From Bacteroides sp. (GTDB lineage Bacteria; Bacteroidota; Bacteroidia; Bacteroidales; Muribaculaceae): DNA of 56,914 bases. Position numbers and translations under genes: made by a program. Under the pieces are notes generated by a model. The model was not told where the DNA came from, did no database searches, and was given only the letters and a program-made list of their open reading frames with translations. Each line of letters begins with the position of its first letter. Within the stretch, counting starts at the first letter, position 1. The stretch spans positions 1 to 56,914 of the forward strand of contig JAMPEM010000012.1 in NCBI GenBank assembly GCA_023665145.1. Direction: 5' to 3'. Positions 47,977-56,914 of the stretch are shown here, in pieces.

Positions 47977-48013
47977 TTAATTGTCACACCAACAAAATCG
48001 ATGTGACAATTAA
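47977..48013. terminator. Perfect 12-bp inverted repeat after ispE
   Basis: TTAATTGTCACA (47977-47988) and TGTGACAATTAA (48002-48013) are perfect inverted copies with a 13-base spacer, starting 5 bases after the ispE stop. A terminator, working for ispE and for the riboswitch transcript from the other side, is most likely. A protein-binding dyad is an alternative, as no clear T tract follows. Confidence 0.5.
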
Positions 48014-48255
48014 TAATCAAGTGTTGCGTAAAAGGCAACGAGTTATTTCTACACTATTTACTTTCCTGATTCATTTGTTACCCGATTTCGGGGACTCAAT
48101 GTTAAGAGTTAAAATTTCACTCAAACAAAAAATCCCTAAAGCCGATATAATAATCTGCTCACGGGAACAATATGAATCAACAATTACATTCTAAATCCTT
48201 TTCATAGAAGTAATTGAAACAAGTATTACCCATTTCCCGGGGCAAATCTATATGT
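48014..48255. other. Gene-free stretch downstream of the riboswitch
   Basis: I find no intact gene. On the minus strand, which the riboswitch reads into, ATG AAA AGG ATT is followed by a TAG (48191-48205), and the same frame then stays open for 39 codons to 48071, with one hydrophobic stretch. A separate 18-codon minus-strand frame also exists just before it. A 63-codon plus-strand frame (48003-48194) has no family features. This could be the remains of a lost B12-regulated gene. Confidence 0.5.
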
Positions 48256-48448
48256 CGGTCGAAAAGCAGGTCTTCTGACTTATCTCAGAGAGTTGCGCCT
48301 TCCCGGTCAATATGACTAGTGGCTTTTTGCAACTTCATTGCTTAATAAAAAAGCTGAGAATTACAGCAGCGGGTACTGTCACGGAATCTCACCGTATTCC
48401 CTTTTTATATCCGTTTGTTAACGCCTCCGCGCATCCGGATTACTTTTA
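48256..48448 (-). ncRNA. Cobalamin riboswitch
   Basis: Read on the minus strand the aptamer elements appear in the right order: AGGGAATACGGTGAGATTCC, ACAGTACCCGCTGCTGTAA, GCCACTAGTCATATTGACC followed by GGGAAGGCGC, and finally AAGTCAGAAGACCTGC. These correspond to the conserved core, the CCCGC-CTGT segment, the B12 box and the closing helix of the AdoCbl riboswitch class. The gene it should control would lie to the left on the minus strand, yet only a gene-free stretch and the tail of convergent ispE are there. Confidence 0.92.
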
Positions 48449-48453
48449 CACCG

Positions 48454-48485
48454 CAAAATTACAAAACAAATAAGGTGAAAACAAA
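48454..48485 (-). promoter_or_regulatory. Promoter of the cobalamin riboswitch
   Basis: On the minus strand TTTG (48482-48485) and TAATTTTG (48454-48461) are 20 bases apart, matching the consensus. Transcription would begin a few bases later, at the first base of the riboswitch. The promoter therefore serves the riboswitch itself and not read-through alone. Confidence 0.75.
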
Positions 48486-48518
48486 TTTTTTGAAAAAAAT
48501 CGCACGAAAAATTACGAA

Positions 48519-49196
48519 CTACCATTCAAAGGCAGCATTAACACCAAAGGCATTAAGCGTAACGTTATTATTCCAGTTATTCCAATAATTAGATGTAAGG
48601 AGTTGATAATCAATCCCTATGTTGATTGCCTGTTTGGGCTTTTCTTTATTAATCGGTATTCGTACACCTATGGATGGCCGCAAATAGAAATGTTCATTGC
48701 TTGTAAGATACCCATTATTTATACGTATGTAATCTTGTCCGATAAGAAAAGATGCTCCAATCCTTAAGTCTATATAAAAGGATGGAGAGGAAGAAGATGA
48801 GCCACCAATATTAAAACGGAAATCAGAGAAAAGCGGTATCATAACACCGGTCGTTGTTGTTTCATGATTTCTATATGGATCATTGTTCCAACCATTTCCC
48901 CAGTCATCATCAGTATGTGCGAAAATGATATCAACACCAAGTCCGACACCCATATAAAACCAGGTGGAGTACGTGAATCCTTGACTTGTGGAAAAATCAA
49001 GTATGTCTGCTTGATTAGATCCGACACCCTTGAGGAAAGAAGCATCTACAAACCCTTTATAATTCATCGATCCTGATAAGGCCGGAGAAATTAATTGGGG
49101 GAGTTGGTTTGCGATTTCATAATATTGCGCTTTGGAAAAAGCAGGAGAAAAAAGTGTGCAAAGTGCAATTATTATAATGGGAAAAATTTTTTTCAT
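48519..49196 (-). CDS. Outer-membrane beta-barrel protein
   Basis: This 225-residue protein has a signal peptide (IIIIALCTLFSPAFSKA) and amphipathic strands ending in the aromatic-terminated AAFEW, typical of outer-membrane barrels. The middle contains a WGNGWNNDPYRNHE loop and a Ser run. I do not recognise a specific family. It stands alone, divergent from fabD. On the minus strand its stop lies 34 bases before the riboswitch promoter. Confidence 0.7.
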   Translation of the reverse strand: MKKIFPIIIIALCTLFSPAFSKAQYYEIANQLPQLISPALSGSMNYKGFVDASFLKGVGSNQADILDFSTSQGFTYSTWFYMGVGLGVDIIFAHTDDDWGNGWNNDPYRNHETTTTGVMIPLFSDFRFNIGGSSSSSPSFYIDLRIGASFLIGQDYIRINNGYLTSNEHFYLRPSIGVRIPINKEKPKQAINIGIDYQLLTSNYWNNWNNNVTLNAFGVNAAFEW

Positions 49197-49326
49197 AGCT
49201 GGCTATTCTTTTAGTTGTAACAATTATTATCTTTGAAAGTTCTCTTTGTGTATTCACATATCATAGTTTATATTTGCAATAGAGTGCTTTTATTGATATA
49301 AATTTCGCAAATAGCGAGAAAATGAT

Positions 49327-49334
49327 TAATTTTG
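49327..49334 (+). promoter_or_regulatory. -7 box upstream of fabD
   Basis: TAATTTTG lies 30 bases before the fabD ATG. The -33 position reads TTCG rather than TTTG. Confidence 0.45.
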
Positions 49335-49364
49335 CATGAAATTTTAATTTAGAAGCTACAGATT

Positions 49365-50243
49365 ATGAAAGCTTATGTATTCCCGGGTCAGGGAGCACAA
49401 TTTGTCGGTATGGGTAAAGACCTCTACGACAATAATGCAGAAGCCCGTGCTATGTTTGAAAAAGCCAATGAGGTGCTTGGTTTTAATATTACCGATATGA
49501 TGTTTAATGGTACAGAAGATGACCTTAAACAGACCAAGGTTACTCAACCGGCCATTTTCCTTCACAGTGTCATATTGGCAAAATCACTTGGTGACGATTT
49601 CAAACCGGACATGGTAGCCGGTCATTCTTTAGGTGAGTTTTCAGCACTTGTGGCATCAGGTGCTCTGTCATTTGAAGAGGGTCTGAATCTTGTTTCAAAA
49701 AGAGCTCTGGCTATGCAAAAAGCATGCGAAATGCGTCCTTCTACGATGGCCGCAGTTCTCGCATTGGCGGATGATAAGGTTGAGGCACTTTGTGCTGAGG
49801 TTGACGATATCGTTGCTCCGGCAAATTATAACTGCCCGGGTCAGATAGTAATATCAGGTACAATTGAAGGAATTGATGCAGCATGCGAAAAGATGCTCGC
49901 CAATGGAGCCAAGAGAGCATTGAAACTCAAAGTCGGTGGCGCATTCCACAGTCCTTTGATGGAACCGGCTCGAGCAGAACTTGCAGAAGCTATTCAGGCG
50001 GCTGAGTTTAAAATTCCGGTATGTCCAATTTACCAGAATGTGGATGGAAAGCCACATACCGATCCGGTCGAAATCAAAGAGAATCTTATAAAACAGCTCA
50101 CAGCTCCTGTACGATGGACTTACGATGTACAAAATATGATTGCTGACGGAGCTACAGAATTCGTAGAACTCGGTCCGGGCAATGTGCTTCAAGGTCTTGT
50201 TAAGAAGATAGACAGAAGCATGGCTGTCAGCGGAATGCAGTAA
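49365..50243 (+). CDS. fabD: Malonyl-CoA-ACP transacylase
   Basis: FabD loads malonyl groups onto acyl carrier protein for fatty acid synthesis. The 292-residue product begins AYVFPGQGAQFVGMG, has the nucleophile S88 in AGHSLGEFSAL and the catalytic His in GAFHSPLM near residue 195. ELGPGNVLQGLVKKI closes the domain. A strong terminator follows. Confidence 0.95.
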   Translation: MKAYVFPGQGAQFVGMGKDLYDNNAEARAMFEKANEVLGFNITDMMFNGTEDDLKQTKVTQPAIFLHSVILAKSLGDDFKPDMVAGHSLGEFSALVASGALSFEEGLNLVSKRALAMQKACEMRPSTMAAVLALADDKVEALCAEVDDIVAPANYNCPGQIVISGTIEGIDAACEKMLANGAKRALKLKVGGAFHSPLMEPARAELAEAIQAAEFKIPVCPIYQNVDGKPHTDPVEIKENLIKQLTAPVRWTYDVQNMIADGATEFVELGPGNVLQGLVKKIDRSMAVSGMQ

Positions 50244-50271
50244 GAAAACAACGTTTTTAGTAATTATGTAC

Positions 50272-50310
50272 AAGTAGTTTCGGAAAATCTACAGATTTTC
50301 GAAACTACTT
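50272..50310. terminator. Terminator after fabD
   Basis: AAGTAGTTTCGGAAAATC pairs with GATTTTCGAAACTACTT through about 17 bp with one bulged base and a three- to four-base loop. A T-containing stretch follows. The MITE-like element starts immediately behind it. Confidence 0.75.
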
Positions 50311-50311
50311 T

Positions 50312-50438
50312 AATAGGTTGACTAATAATAAAATTTATAGTGATTCGTTCATGAAATAGTTAAAAGGCTCTCTTAAGCTGATTAAAGTTTTTCATAGTTA
50401 TGTCCGAATCCATGATTATTTATTTTAAAACAACCTCT
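50312..50438. mobile_element. MITE-like palindromic element
   Basis: This 127-bp element has imperfect terminal inverted repeats of about 50 bp. The left arm (AGGTTGACTAATAATAAAA, then GATTCGTTCATGAAATAGTT) is close to the repeat at 56864-56914. The right arm ends TAAAACAACCTCT, matching the arm at 1-50 in inverted sense. It has no coding capacity. It occupies most of the space between the fabD terminator and asd, ending 15 bases before the asd ATG. It is probably a non-autonomous transposable element; the parent transposase is not in the window. Confidence 0.65.
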
Positions 50439-50453
50439 AAAAAATCTTAAGGT

Positions 50454-51464
50454 ATGAATGTAGCAATTGTAGGAGCAAGTGGTGCAGTAGGTCAAGAGCT
50501 GCTTCGTGTGTTGGATCAACAGAATTTCCCAATCGATACACTCCGCCTTTTCGGTTCCAAACGTAGTGCCGGCAGTAAATACGCTTACAGAGGAAAGGAA
50601 ATTGTTGTAGAAGAATTGTCTCACGAAAGTGATTTCAACGGTGTAGATGTTGCATTTACATCGGCCGGTGCAAGTACCTCAAAAGAGTATGCCGAGACAA
50701 TCACACGACATGGAACGTTGATGATCGACAATTCTTCGGCTTTCCGCATGGATAAGGATGTTCCCCTCGTTGTGCCTGAGGTAAATGGCGAAGATGCTTT
50801 GAATGCCCCTCGAAGGATTATCGGTAATCCTAATTGCACTACTATACAAATGGTGGTGGCTCTTAATCCTGTCAATAAACTTTCTCCGATACGCAAAGTG
50901 CATGTAGCCACTTATCAGGCTGCAAGTGGTGCCGGTGCATCAGGAATGGAAGAGCTTAAGATGCAGATGAAGCAACTTTCCAATGGAGAGGAGGTAACTG
51001 TAAAGAAATTTGTGGCTCAACTTGCAAATAATGTTATCCCCCATATTGATGTCTTTATGGACAATGATTACACCAAGGAGGAGATGAAAATGTATAATGA
51101 AACAAAGAAAATCATGCATAGCGATGATATAAAGGTTTCAGCAACATGTGTCAGAGTCCCTGTCCTTAGGTCACACAGCGAGGCTATATGGGTAGAAACA
51201 GAAAATCCTGTCAGCGTGGAAGCTGTAAGGGAGGCTATGGAGAAAGCTCCCGGCATTGTGATGATTGATGATACTAAGAATTTAAAGTATCCTATGCCTA
51301 TTGATTTGGCCGGTAAAGATCCCGTGTATGTAGGTCGACTCCGTAAGGATATTTCGAACGAAAACGGGATTACATTTTGGTGTGTCAGTGACCAAATAAA
51401 AAAAGGTGCGGCTCTGAATGCCGTTCAAATTGCCCAATGGCTTATTAATCACAATGCATTGTAA
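50454..51464 (+). CDS. asd: Aspartate-semialdehyde dehydrogenase
   Basis: This enzyme reduces aspartyl phosphate to the semialdehyde for lysine, diaminopimelate, threonine and methionine synthesis. The 336-residue product starts [15 protein letters not shown], has the catalytic C128 in GNPNCTT, and the substrate-binding [15 protein letters not shown] plus [11 protein letters not shown]. There is no TAnnTTTG box between the upstream terminator and the ATG, so its promoter would have to lie in the MITE-like element. Confidence 0.95.
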   Translation: MNVAIVGASGAVGQELLRVLDQQNFPIDTLRLFGSKRSAGSKYAYRGKEIVVEELSHESDFNGVDVAFTSAGASTSKEYAETITRHGTLMIDNSSAFRMDKDVPLVVPEVNGEDALNAPRRIIGNPNCTTIQMVVALNPVNKLSPIRKVHVATYQAASGAGASGMEELKMQMKQLSNGEEVTVKKFVAQLANNVIPHIDVFMDNDYTKEEMKMYNETKKIMHSDDIKVSATCVRVPVLRSHSEAIWVETENPVSVEAVREAMEKAPGIVMIDDTKNLKYPMPIDLAGKDPVYVGRLRKDISNENGITFWCVSDQIKKGAALNAVQIAQWLINHNAL

Positions 51465-51501
51465 TAACACATATTGATCGCAGTGCGTTGTAATAACACA
51501 T
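51455..51501. repeat. Short tandem duplication at asd stop
   Basis: TGCATTGTAATAACACAT (51455-51472), which carries the asd stop codon, recurs as TGCGTTGTAATAACACAT (51484-51501) with a period of 29 bases. It looks like a small local duplication with no clear function. Confidence 0.6.
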
Positions 51502-51520
51502 TGTTGGTATGATAAAAAAT

Positions 51521-51555
51521 AGAGGAGAGTTCATTAATCATGCGAACTCTCCTCT
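51521..51555. terminator. Bidirectional terminator between asd and M6 protease
   Basis: AGAGGAGAGTTC (51521-51532) pairs perfectly with GAACTCTCCTCT (51544-51555). AT-rich runs flank both sides, ending the convergent asd and protease transcripts. Confidence 0.8.
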
Positions 51556-51574
51556 AAAATTTTATAGGTTATGG

Positions 51575-53416
51575 TTATTTTGCCAAGAATTTATAAGTTG
51601 CCCCGTTAATTACAACGATATACAGTCCGGCAGAAGGAAGCTCGATGTCCTCACCTGCGGAAACAGCGGTCAGGCATCCGGTAATGTCATAGACGGAAAC
51701 TTGTCCGGTGGTGTTGTTGAGATGCAAGGTCAATCCTTCGAGGTATGGAGCGTTTACCATCTGGATATTATCAACGCTTTCGGTGCCTTTTACATTAGCT
51801 TGGAATGTGATTTTTCCATCTTCTGTTTCAGTAATTTTATAAAGCCCCAGTCCGGTTGATTTCCCGCTCCATGATTCGAATTTGGGACGTGTGGTATCAG
51901 TAAATTCGGTTCGATTGAGCGGTCCTGGAAATACATCTCCATTAGCATCGCTTTCTCTTTGAGTGCCATCAGCTTCTACAATGTCTACATATTGATGGCT
52001 GTTACTGTTATTGACCTCATTGTTGTCAAATTTACTTTGTTCTACATCAATGTGCCATACGAGCATTCCGTGTCCCGGGATGTATTTGTCGTTGCCGGTC
52101 TGCTGCCTGTTTTCAAAGAGGAAATACTCTTGCTCTCTCTCTGTTTTGACTATGAAGGCCTTGTTGGAGTCAGCGAGATTTATCAACTCGTAATCTCCTG
52201 TCTCAATAAGCTGGTCGGGAGTAATCCAATCAAGAGCATATCTCTCATAGGTGGAATAATTTGGCGGAGTGCGGCCGGCATTGTTGTATGGGCCGTAGTC
52301 AAGTACTGAATATTCTCCGGGGGTGTATGGTTGATTTCTATTTGAACTTCCTGTATAGTACAAGTCAGGGAGTCCCATCACATGGCTGAATTCATGTACG
52401 AATGTGCCGATGCCGTCAGGACGGTGATTTTGTCCGTCTATCTCGTTGGAACATGCGTAGTGCTCAAGGATACAACCGTCAAGCAGAGGTGAGATTGTGG
52501 AGCTTTCACTTAAATCCCAAGAGTGTGGCCAAATTGTATTTGCGTCGTCATAATCTGCTTCACCATAACCGGCATAGAAGATATAGACATTATCCACTTG
52601 GTGATTATTGTCTCGGTCGTAAACAGTGAAATCAATTTCTCCATCCAATTTCTCGCAGGCTGTGACTACCATTTTCTCCGGTGCTTTGTCATTGCCATAT
52701 CTGTCGTTGCCACCATAGTAGCTCATCTTTTGCGGCATTGTCACAGGTCCGTATACATCAAATTGCGGATGGAACTGTCCCATACTGTTTTCTACAAACC
52801 ATTCGCGAGCCGAGCCGGTGGCACCATAGTCACTAAATCCTTCTTCGTTTAGAAGACGAGTGAAGTATTCTTTGGGATTTTGTGTCTCGAATTTTTTATC
52901 GGGAAAGTCTACAAGTATTACAAGCCCTTTTTGTTCACCTTTGGAGGGGAAGGTAGTAGTACACAATCCGGGTCCTCGAGTGGCTTTCTGTCCGGGGATA
53001 ATACCTTGCGGACGTACTCTATTCGGTGACTGAGTGGATTGCATGATTGATTTAATATCGTTGATATCCATCTTCGCAATGAAAGATTTATGCTCAGAAG
53101 AACGCAACTCAGCAGGCATTGCTCTCAATGAGGAGGCAGAGACGCTGTTGTCATCGTTTAGTGTGGCATAAAAATATTGGCCATCTACGTTTATCAGAGG
53201 AATACCATCATCGGTGGTTATATAGTGAGAATATTCATCACCGAATTTTTGAATTTTTAGTTGTGTGCCATCGGGCTGTGTGACAGTCATAATAGCCTTG
53301 GATGCTCTTTTTGCATAAGCATCCGGTGATGTCAGTGCAAAAGCGCCTAACATTATTGCGATAGACCCCAACTGCACAGTCCGGGAATTTCTTAAAGTAG
53401 ATAAAACAGATCTCAT
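51575..53416 (-). CDS. M6 family metalloprotease with T9SS-type tail
   Basis: This 613-residue secreted zinc protease has a signal peptide (residues 1-35), a propeptide-like region to about residue 150, and the M6 (immune inhibitor A-like) catalytic domain. The zinc motif is HEFSHVMGLPD at 341-351. The last 75 residues form a short beta domain with SVYDITGCLTAVSAGEDIELPSAGLYIVV, resembling the type A C-terminal signal recognised by the T9SS, so PorU is a likely processing enzyme. It stands alone, upstream of no other gene on its strand. The substrate is unknown. Confidence 0.85.
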   Translation of the reverse strand: MRSVLSTLRNSRTVQLGSIAIMLGAFALTSPDAYAKRASKAIMTVTQPDGTQLKIQKFGDEYSHYITTDDGIPLINVDGQYFYATLNDDNSVSASSLRAMPAELRSSEHKSFIAKMDINDIKSIMQSTQSPNRVRPQGIIPGQKATRGPGLCTTTFPSKGEQKGLVILVDFPDKKFETQNPKEYFTRLLNEEGFSDYGATGSAREWFVENSMGQFHPQFDVYGPVTMPQKMSYYGGNDRYGNDKAPEKMVVTACEKLDGEIDFTVYDRDNNHQVDNVYIFYAGYGEADYDDANTIWPHSWDLSESSTISPLLDGCILEHYACSNEIDGQNHRPDGIGTFVHEFSHVMGLPDLYYTGSSNRNQPYTPGEYSVLDYGPYNNAGRTPPNYSTYERYALDWITPDQLIETGDYELINLADSNKAFIVKTEREQEYFLFENRQQTGNDKYIPGHGMLVWHIDVEQSKFDNNEVNNSNSHQYVDIVEADGTQRESDANGDVFPGPLNRTEFTDTTRPKFESWSGKSTGLGLYKITETEDGKITFQANVKGTESVDNIQMVNAPYLEGLTLHLNNTTGQVSVYDITGCLTAVSAGEDIELPSAGLYIVVINGATYKFLAK

Positions 53417-53554
53417 AAGATGCGTTGTAAAAAATATAATTCAGTTAGTCCGGTTGAATAAGATTTTTAGTTGTCTAGATAATCCGGAATATTATTTAAA
53501 CAAAATAAAAAGAATTAACACATGCCGTATGAAGAGTATTGGCATGATAAAAAA

Positions 53555-53579
53555 TGTGAGCCTGAATATCAAGCTCACA
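53555..53579 (-). terminator. Terminator after the asparaginase gene
   Basis: TGTGAGC and GCTCACA (53555-53561 with 53573-53579) form a stem with an 11-base loop, followed on the minus strand by a T run. It lies about 95 bases beyond the asparaginase stop. A second dyad, CATGCC with GGCATG, lies at 53521-53546. Confidence 0.7.
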
Positions 53580-53674
53580 AAATTACATTTTTTTTTTGCT
53601 TAATGCAAATATTTTAAATAAATATTATGCTGATTTACCTCTTTTTTTATAAAATCTATGTTGTATATGTTTGT

Positions 53675-54748
53675 TTATTGGTAAATATTGAAAGATTCAA
53701 TGTTTTCTGACATAGACATTTCTCCGCAAATGGATTCTACCATTTTCTCTTTTACTTCGTTCGGACTGTACCCTTGTCCAAATAGATGCATTAATTTTGT
53801 GATTGCGGCCTCGGCAGTCAAGTCATGTCCCGGAGTTACACCGGCTTGTGTGATTTCAAGGCCGTTACGATATCTCATAGGAAGAACACATCCGTTGCTG
53901 CATTGTGTAATATTTACTATTACGAGTCCACGTTTTATGCCGTCGCGGATCGCGCTGAGAAACCATGCGTCATCAGGTCCGTTACCACTTCCGAACGATC
54001 TCATGACTACACCTTTTATTCCCGGGGCGTTCAATATATGGCGTACAAGGGATTCGTTGATTCCGGGGAAGAGGTCAAGAAAGACTACATCCGTGCTCAT
54101 TTCGGGATGCATAGTCAATGGTCCGGCGGGTTCCCCTCTCCATATAGCTTCGCGATTAAAATGTATTCCTAATCCGATACGTGCAAGTTCGGGATAATTG
54201 TTTGATTGAAAGGCATTGAAATTGTCAGCGCTGTGTTTAGTACTTCTATTCCCACGCCAGAGGAAATTGTCGAAAAGGATTGCCACTTCCCTGATGATGT
54301 GGCGTCCGGAACAATCTTTTGCAGCTGCAATTTGCAATGCGGTAATCAGGTTTTCTTCTCCGTCTGTTCTGACTTCACCGATGGGGAGTTGAGAGCCGGT
54401 AATGATTACAGGTTTGTTGAGATTTTGGAGCATGAAACTGAGCGCAGATGCTGTGTAGGCCATAGTGTCAGTCCCATGAAGTACTACAAATCCATCCACC
54501 TCATCGTATTCTCTCTCGATAACGTTGGCTATATCCGCCCAGTTTGACGGTTTCATGGATGAAGAGTCAATGGGATTGTCAAACTGAAAGTTGATTATAT
54601 CGAAATCGAGCATTTTCAATTTCGGAACGTTATTGAGAAGGTGTTCAAAATTGAAAGGCTCGAGAGCGTGAGTCTTCTGGTTCTCTATCATACCGATTGT
54701 GCCACCGGTATATATAAGAAGGATTTTAGTTTTGTCGGTCGGAGACAT
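53675..54748 (-). CDS. ansA: Type I L-asparaginase
   Basis: This 357-residue enzyme hydrolyses asparagine to aspartate and ammonia. Both catalytic threonines are seen: YTGGTIGM near residue 17 and VLHGTDTMAYTASAL near residue 100; ITGSQLPIGEVRTDGEENL follows. There is no signal peptide, so it is the cytoplasmic type. The start ATG gives MSPTDKTKILLIYTGGT, the usual distance to the first Thr motif. Confidence 0.93.
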   Translation of the reverse strand: MSPTDKTKILLIYTGGTIGMIENQKTHALEPFNFEHLLNNVPKLKMLDFDIINFQFDNPIDSSSMKPSNWADIANVIEREYDEVDGFVVLHGTDTMAYTASALSFMLQNLNKPVIITGSQLPIGEVRTDGEENLITALQIAAAKDCSGRHIIREVAILFDNFLWRGNRSTKHSADNFNAFQSNNYPELARIGLGIHFNREAIWRGEPAGPLTMHPEMSTDVVFLDLFPGINESLVRHILNAPGIKGVVMRSFGSGNGPDDAWFLSAIRDGIKRGLVIVNITQCSNGCVLPMRYRNGLEITQAGVTPGHDLTAEAAITKLMHLFGQGYSPNEVKEKMVESICGEMSMSENIESFNIYQ

Positions 54749-54853
54749 GTCCGGAGTGTTTGTTGGTTTGTTCTAATGGTAAAGTTATTGAAAATCAGAT
54801 TGCGACAGTCTTGTTGATTAAGTGCGTAACATCTTGTTTTCAATTTGATGGTG

Positions 54854-54885
54854 CAAAGTTAGTCATTCTTTAAGCAAATTCCAAA
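54854..54885 (-). promoter_or_regulatory. Promoter of the asparaginase gene
   Basis: On the minus strand TTTG (54882-54885) and TAACTTTG (54854-54861) lie 20 bases apart. The leader would be about 100 bases. The rest of the 340-base gap to enolase holds only the enolase terminator. Confidence 0.75.
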
Positions 54886-55040
54886 AGAAAATGAAGAATT
54901 TTTACCTTAAAATTTGACAAATGAAAATTGTGAGAGGTGTTTTTAGGCAGTTATTTGTGTAAATTCTTTACGTTTGTAAAGCAAGGGGTTGAAAAATGTC
55001 AGAATTGGCATTGTGGGGGTAATATAAAAGTTGCGAAAAA

Positions 55041-55066
55041 AAAGCTCGCTTATTTAGCGAGCTTTT
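55041..55066 (-). terminator. Terminator after enolase
   Basis: AAAGCTCGCT and AGCGAGCTTT pair over 10 bp with the loop TATTT. On the minus strand a run of eight Ts follows the stem, a textbook intrinsic terminator 22 bases behind the eno stop. Confidence 0.9.
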
Positions 55067-55087
55067 ATATAGATTTAGAATGAAAAA

Positions 55088-56480
<1,393 letters not shown>

Positions 56481-56627
56481 ATTTTATTGATGTTACATAT
56501 TAATTGATTATTGAATATGTAATCTTAAGAGGTTTATTGTTATATGTAGTTGGGAAATTGCATTGAGATTACGTTTGTCGTTATCTAAATAACCAATTAG
56601 TCCGGAAAAAGTTTACTTGGCAAAATT

Positions 56628-56668
56628 AATACCCTCTCTCGCATTACGTTAATGTGAGAAAGGGTATT
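56628..56668. terminator. Hairpin after the T9SS cargo remnant
   Basis: AATACCCTCTCTCGCATTA (56628-56646) faces TTAATGTGAGAAAGGGTATT (56649-56668), pairing over about 19 bp with a few mismatches and a two-base gap. It lies 33 bases past the stop of the remnant at 56702 on the minus strand and would have ended that transcript. Confidence 0.7.
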
Positions 56669-56701
56669 AGTGTTTGGGTTGGTATGTTAAATAGCTATTT
56701 T

Positions 56702-56863
56702 TTATTCTCTAATGAAGATTAGTTTAACGGTCCCATCGGAGTACACCACTATATTCAATCCATTGGTTAGATTGTCGTGTTTGATTCCGTTAATGTCGTA
56801 GATTGCATTAATTTTCACCTCATCTATGTAGTGGTTATAAATACCTTCAGATTCTTGAGTCTT
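56702..56863 (-). pseudogene. C-terminal remnant of a T9SS cargo-type protein
   Basis: On the minus strand a frame of 53 codons ends at a TAA (56702-56704) and reads VKINAIYDINGIKHDNLTNG, then LNIVVYSDGTVKLIFIRE. This looks like the type A C-terminal sorting domain of T9SS cargo (YDxNG, then NGLxIV and a closing basic strand). The frame runs straight into the repeat arm at 56864, where an in-frame TAA appears at 56873-56875. The upstream part of the gene is thus cut off or displaced by the repeat. The full protein's identity is unknown. Confidence 0.55.
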
Positions 56864-56914
56864 AGAGGTTGTTTAATAATAAAACTTAAAATGATTCGTT
56901 CATAAAATAGTTAA
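56864..56914. repeat. Arm of MITE-like repeat at right window edge
   Basis: Starts AGAGGTTGTTTAATAATAAA and runs off the window. Bases 56864-56913 are the exact reverse complement of 1-50, and about 80 percent resemble the left arm of the element at 50312. It abuts the truncated cargo gene. Confidence 0.8.

Noticed and set aside
48003..48194. 63-codon plus-strand open frame after ispE
   Set aside because: It starts inside the palindrome behind ispE, has no promoter or family features, and overlaps the riboswitch read-through region on the other strand.

Overview
The window reads as a chromosomal segment of a low-GC Bacteroidales bacterium, most likely a gut Muribaculaceae-type member (the family level is an inference). 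Supporting signs: promoters of the Bacteroidetes form TTTG-N20-TAnnTTTG (seen cleanly at about six genes), almost no Shine-Dalgarno sites, type IX secretion (T9SS) genes, and family-restricted proteins such as DUF3316, DUF3822, DUF4199 and DUF6048. I see no rRNA, tRNA, CRISPR array, transposase or phage gene. The first 50 bases and bases 56864-56913 are exact reverse complements of each other and belong to a small repeat family, so the window is probably one whole contig that broke at dispersed repeats.

Layout, left to right. 1-423: repeats and hairpins. 424-3881 (minus): aspS, a Nif3-like protein and a zinc-ribbon coiled-coil protein. 4093-6252 (minus): UvrD/PcrA helicase, divergent from bioB. 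6333-10200 (plus): bioB, DUF4199, a membrane glycosyltransferase, a small lipoprotein and DUF6048. 10348-22743 (minus): a long gene train of Fe-S assembly factor, lpxH, queF-queC-queD-queE, GH25 lysozyme, the T9SS sortase porU, rex, a degenerate fumarylacetoacetate-hydrolase-like protein, and a second PorU-like C25 protease. 22930-32465 (plus): a (p)ppGpp hydrolase with a ruined synthetase domain, a five-gene legionaminic-acid-type nonulosonate cluster, a START-like protein and an LptF/G-type permease. 32825-33208 (minus): unknown coiled-coil protein. 33376-37970 (plus): topoisomerase IV subunit A, DUF3316, S41 protease lipoprotein. 37980-39820 (minus): grpE-dnaJ. 40132-47972 (plus): DUF3822, rsmD, ribBA, S9 peptidase, MATE transporter, ispE. 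47973-48518: a non-coding stretch with a cobalamin riboswitch on the minus strand that has its own promoter but no intact gene after it. 48519-49196 (minus): outer-membrane barrel. 49365-51464 (plus): fabD and asd, separated by a MITE-like repeat. 51575-56374 (minus): M6 metalloprotease with a T9SS-type tail, asparaginase, enolase. 56702-56863: the end of another T9SS-type cargo gene cut off by the terminal repeat.

Themes. Envelope and secretion functions recur: a complete PorU, a divergent PorU paralogue, a likely PorU substrate (M6 protease) and a cargo remnant; LpxH and an LptF/G-like permease for lipopolysaccharide; and a nonulosonic acid pathway that could supply a surface glycan. The pathway genes run from nucleotide-sugar dehydratase to sugar-acid synthase, but no CMP-sugar synthetase lies here. 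The most unusual items are the orphan cobalamin riboswitch, the tandem PorU pair with a pseudoenzyme-like gene and Rex between them, the hydrolase-only SpoT leading the nonulosonate cluster, and the palindromic repeat family. All function calls come from reading motifs by eye; no database search was run.
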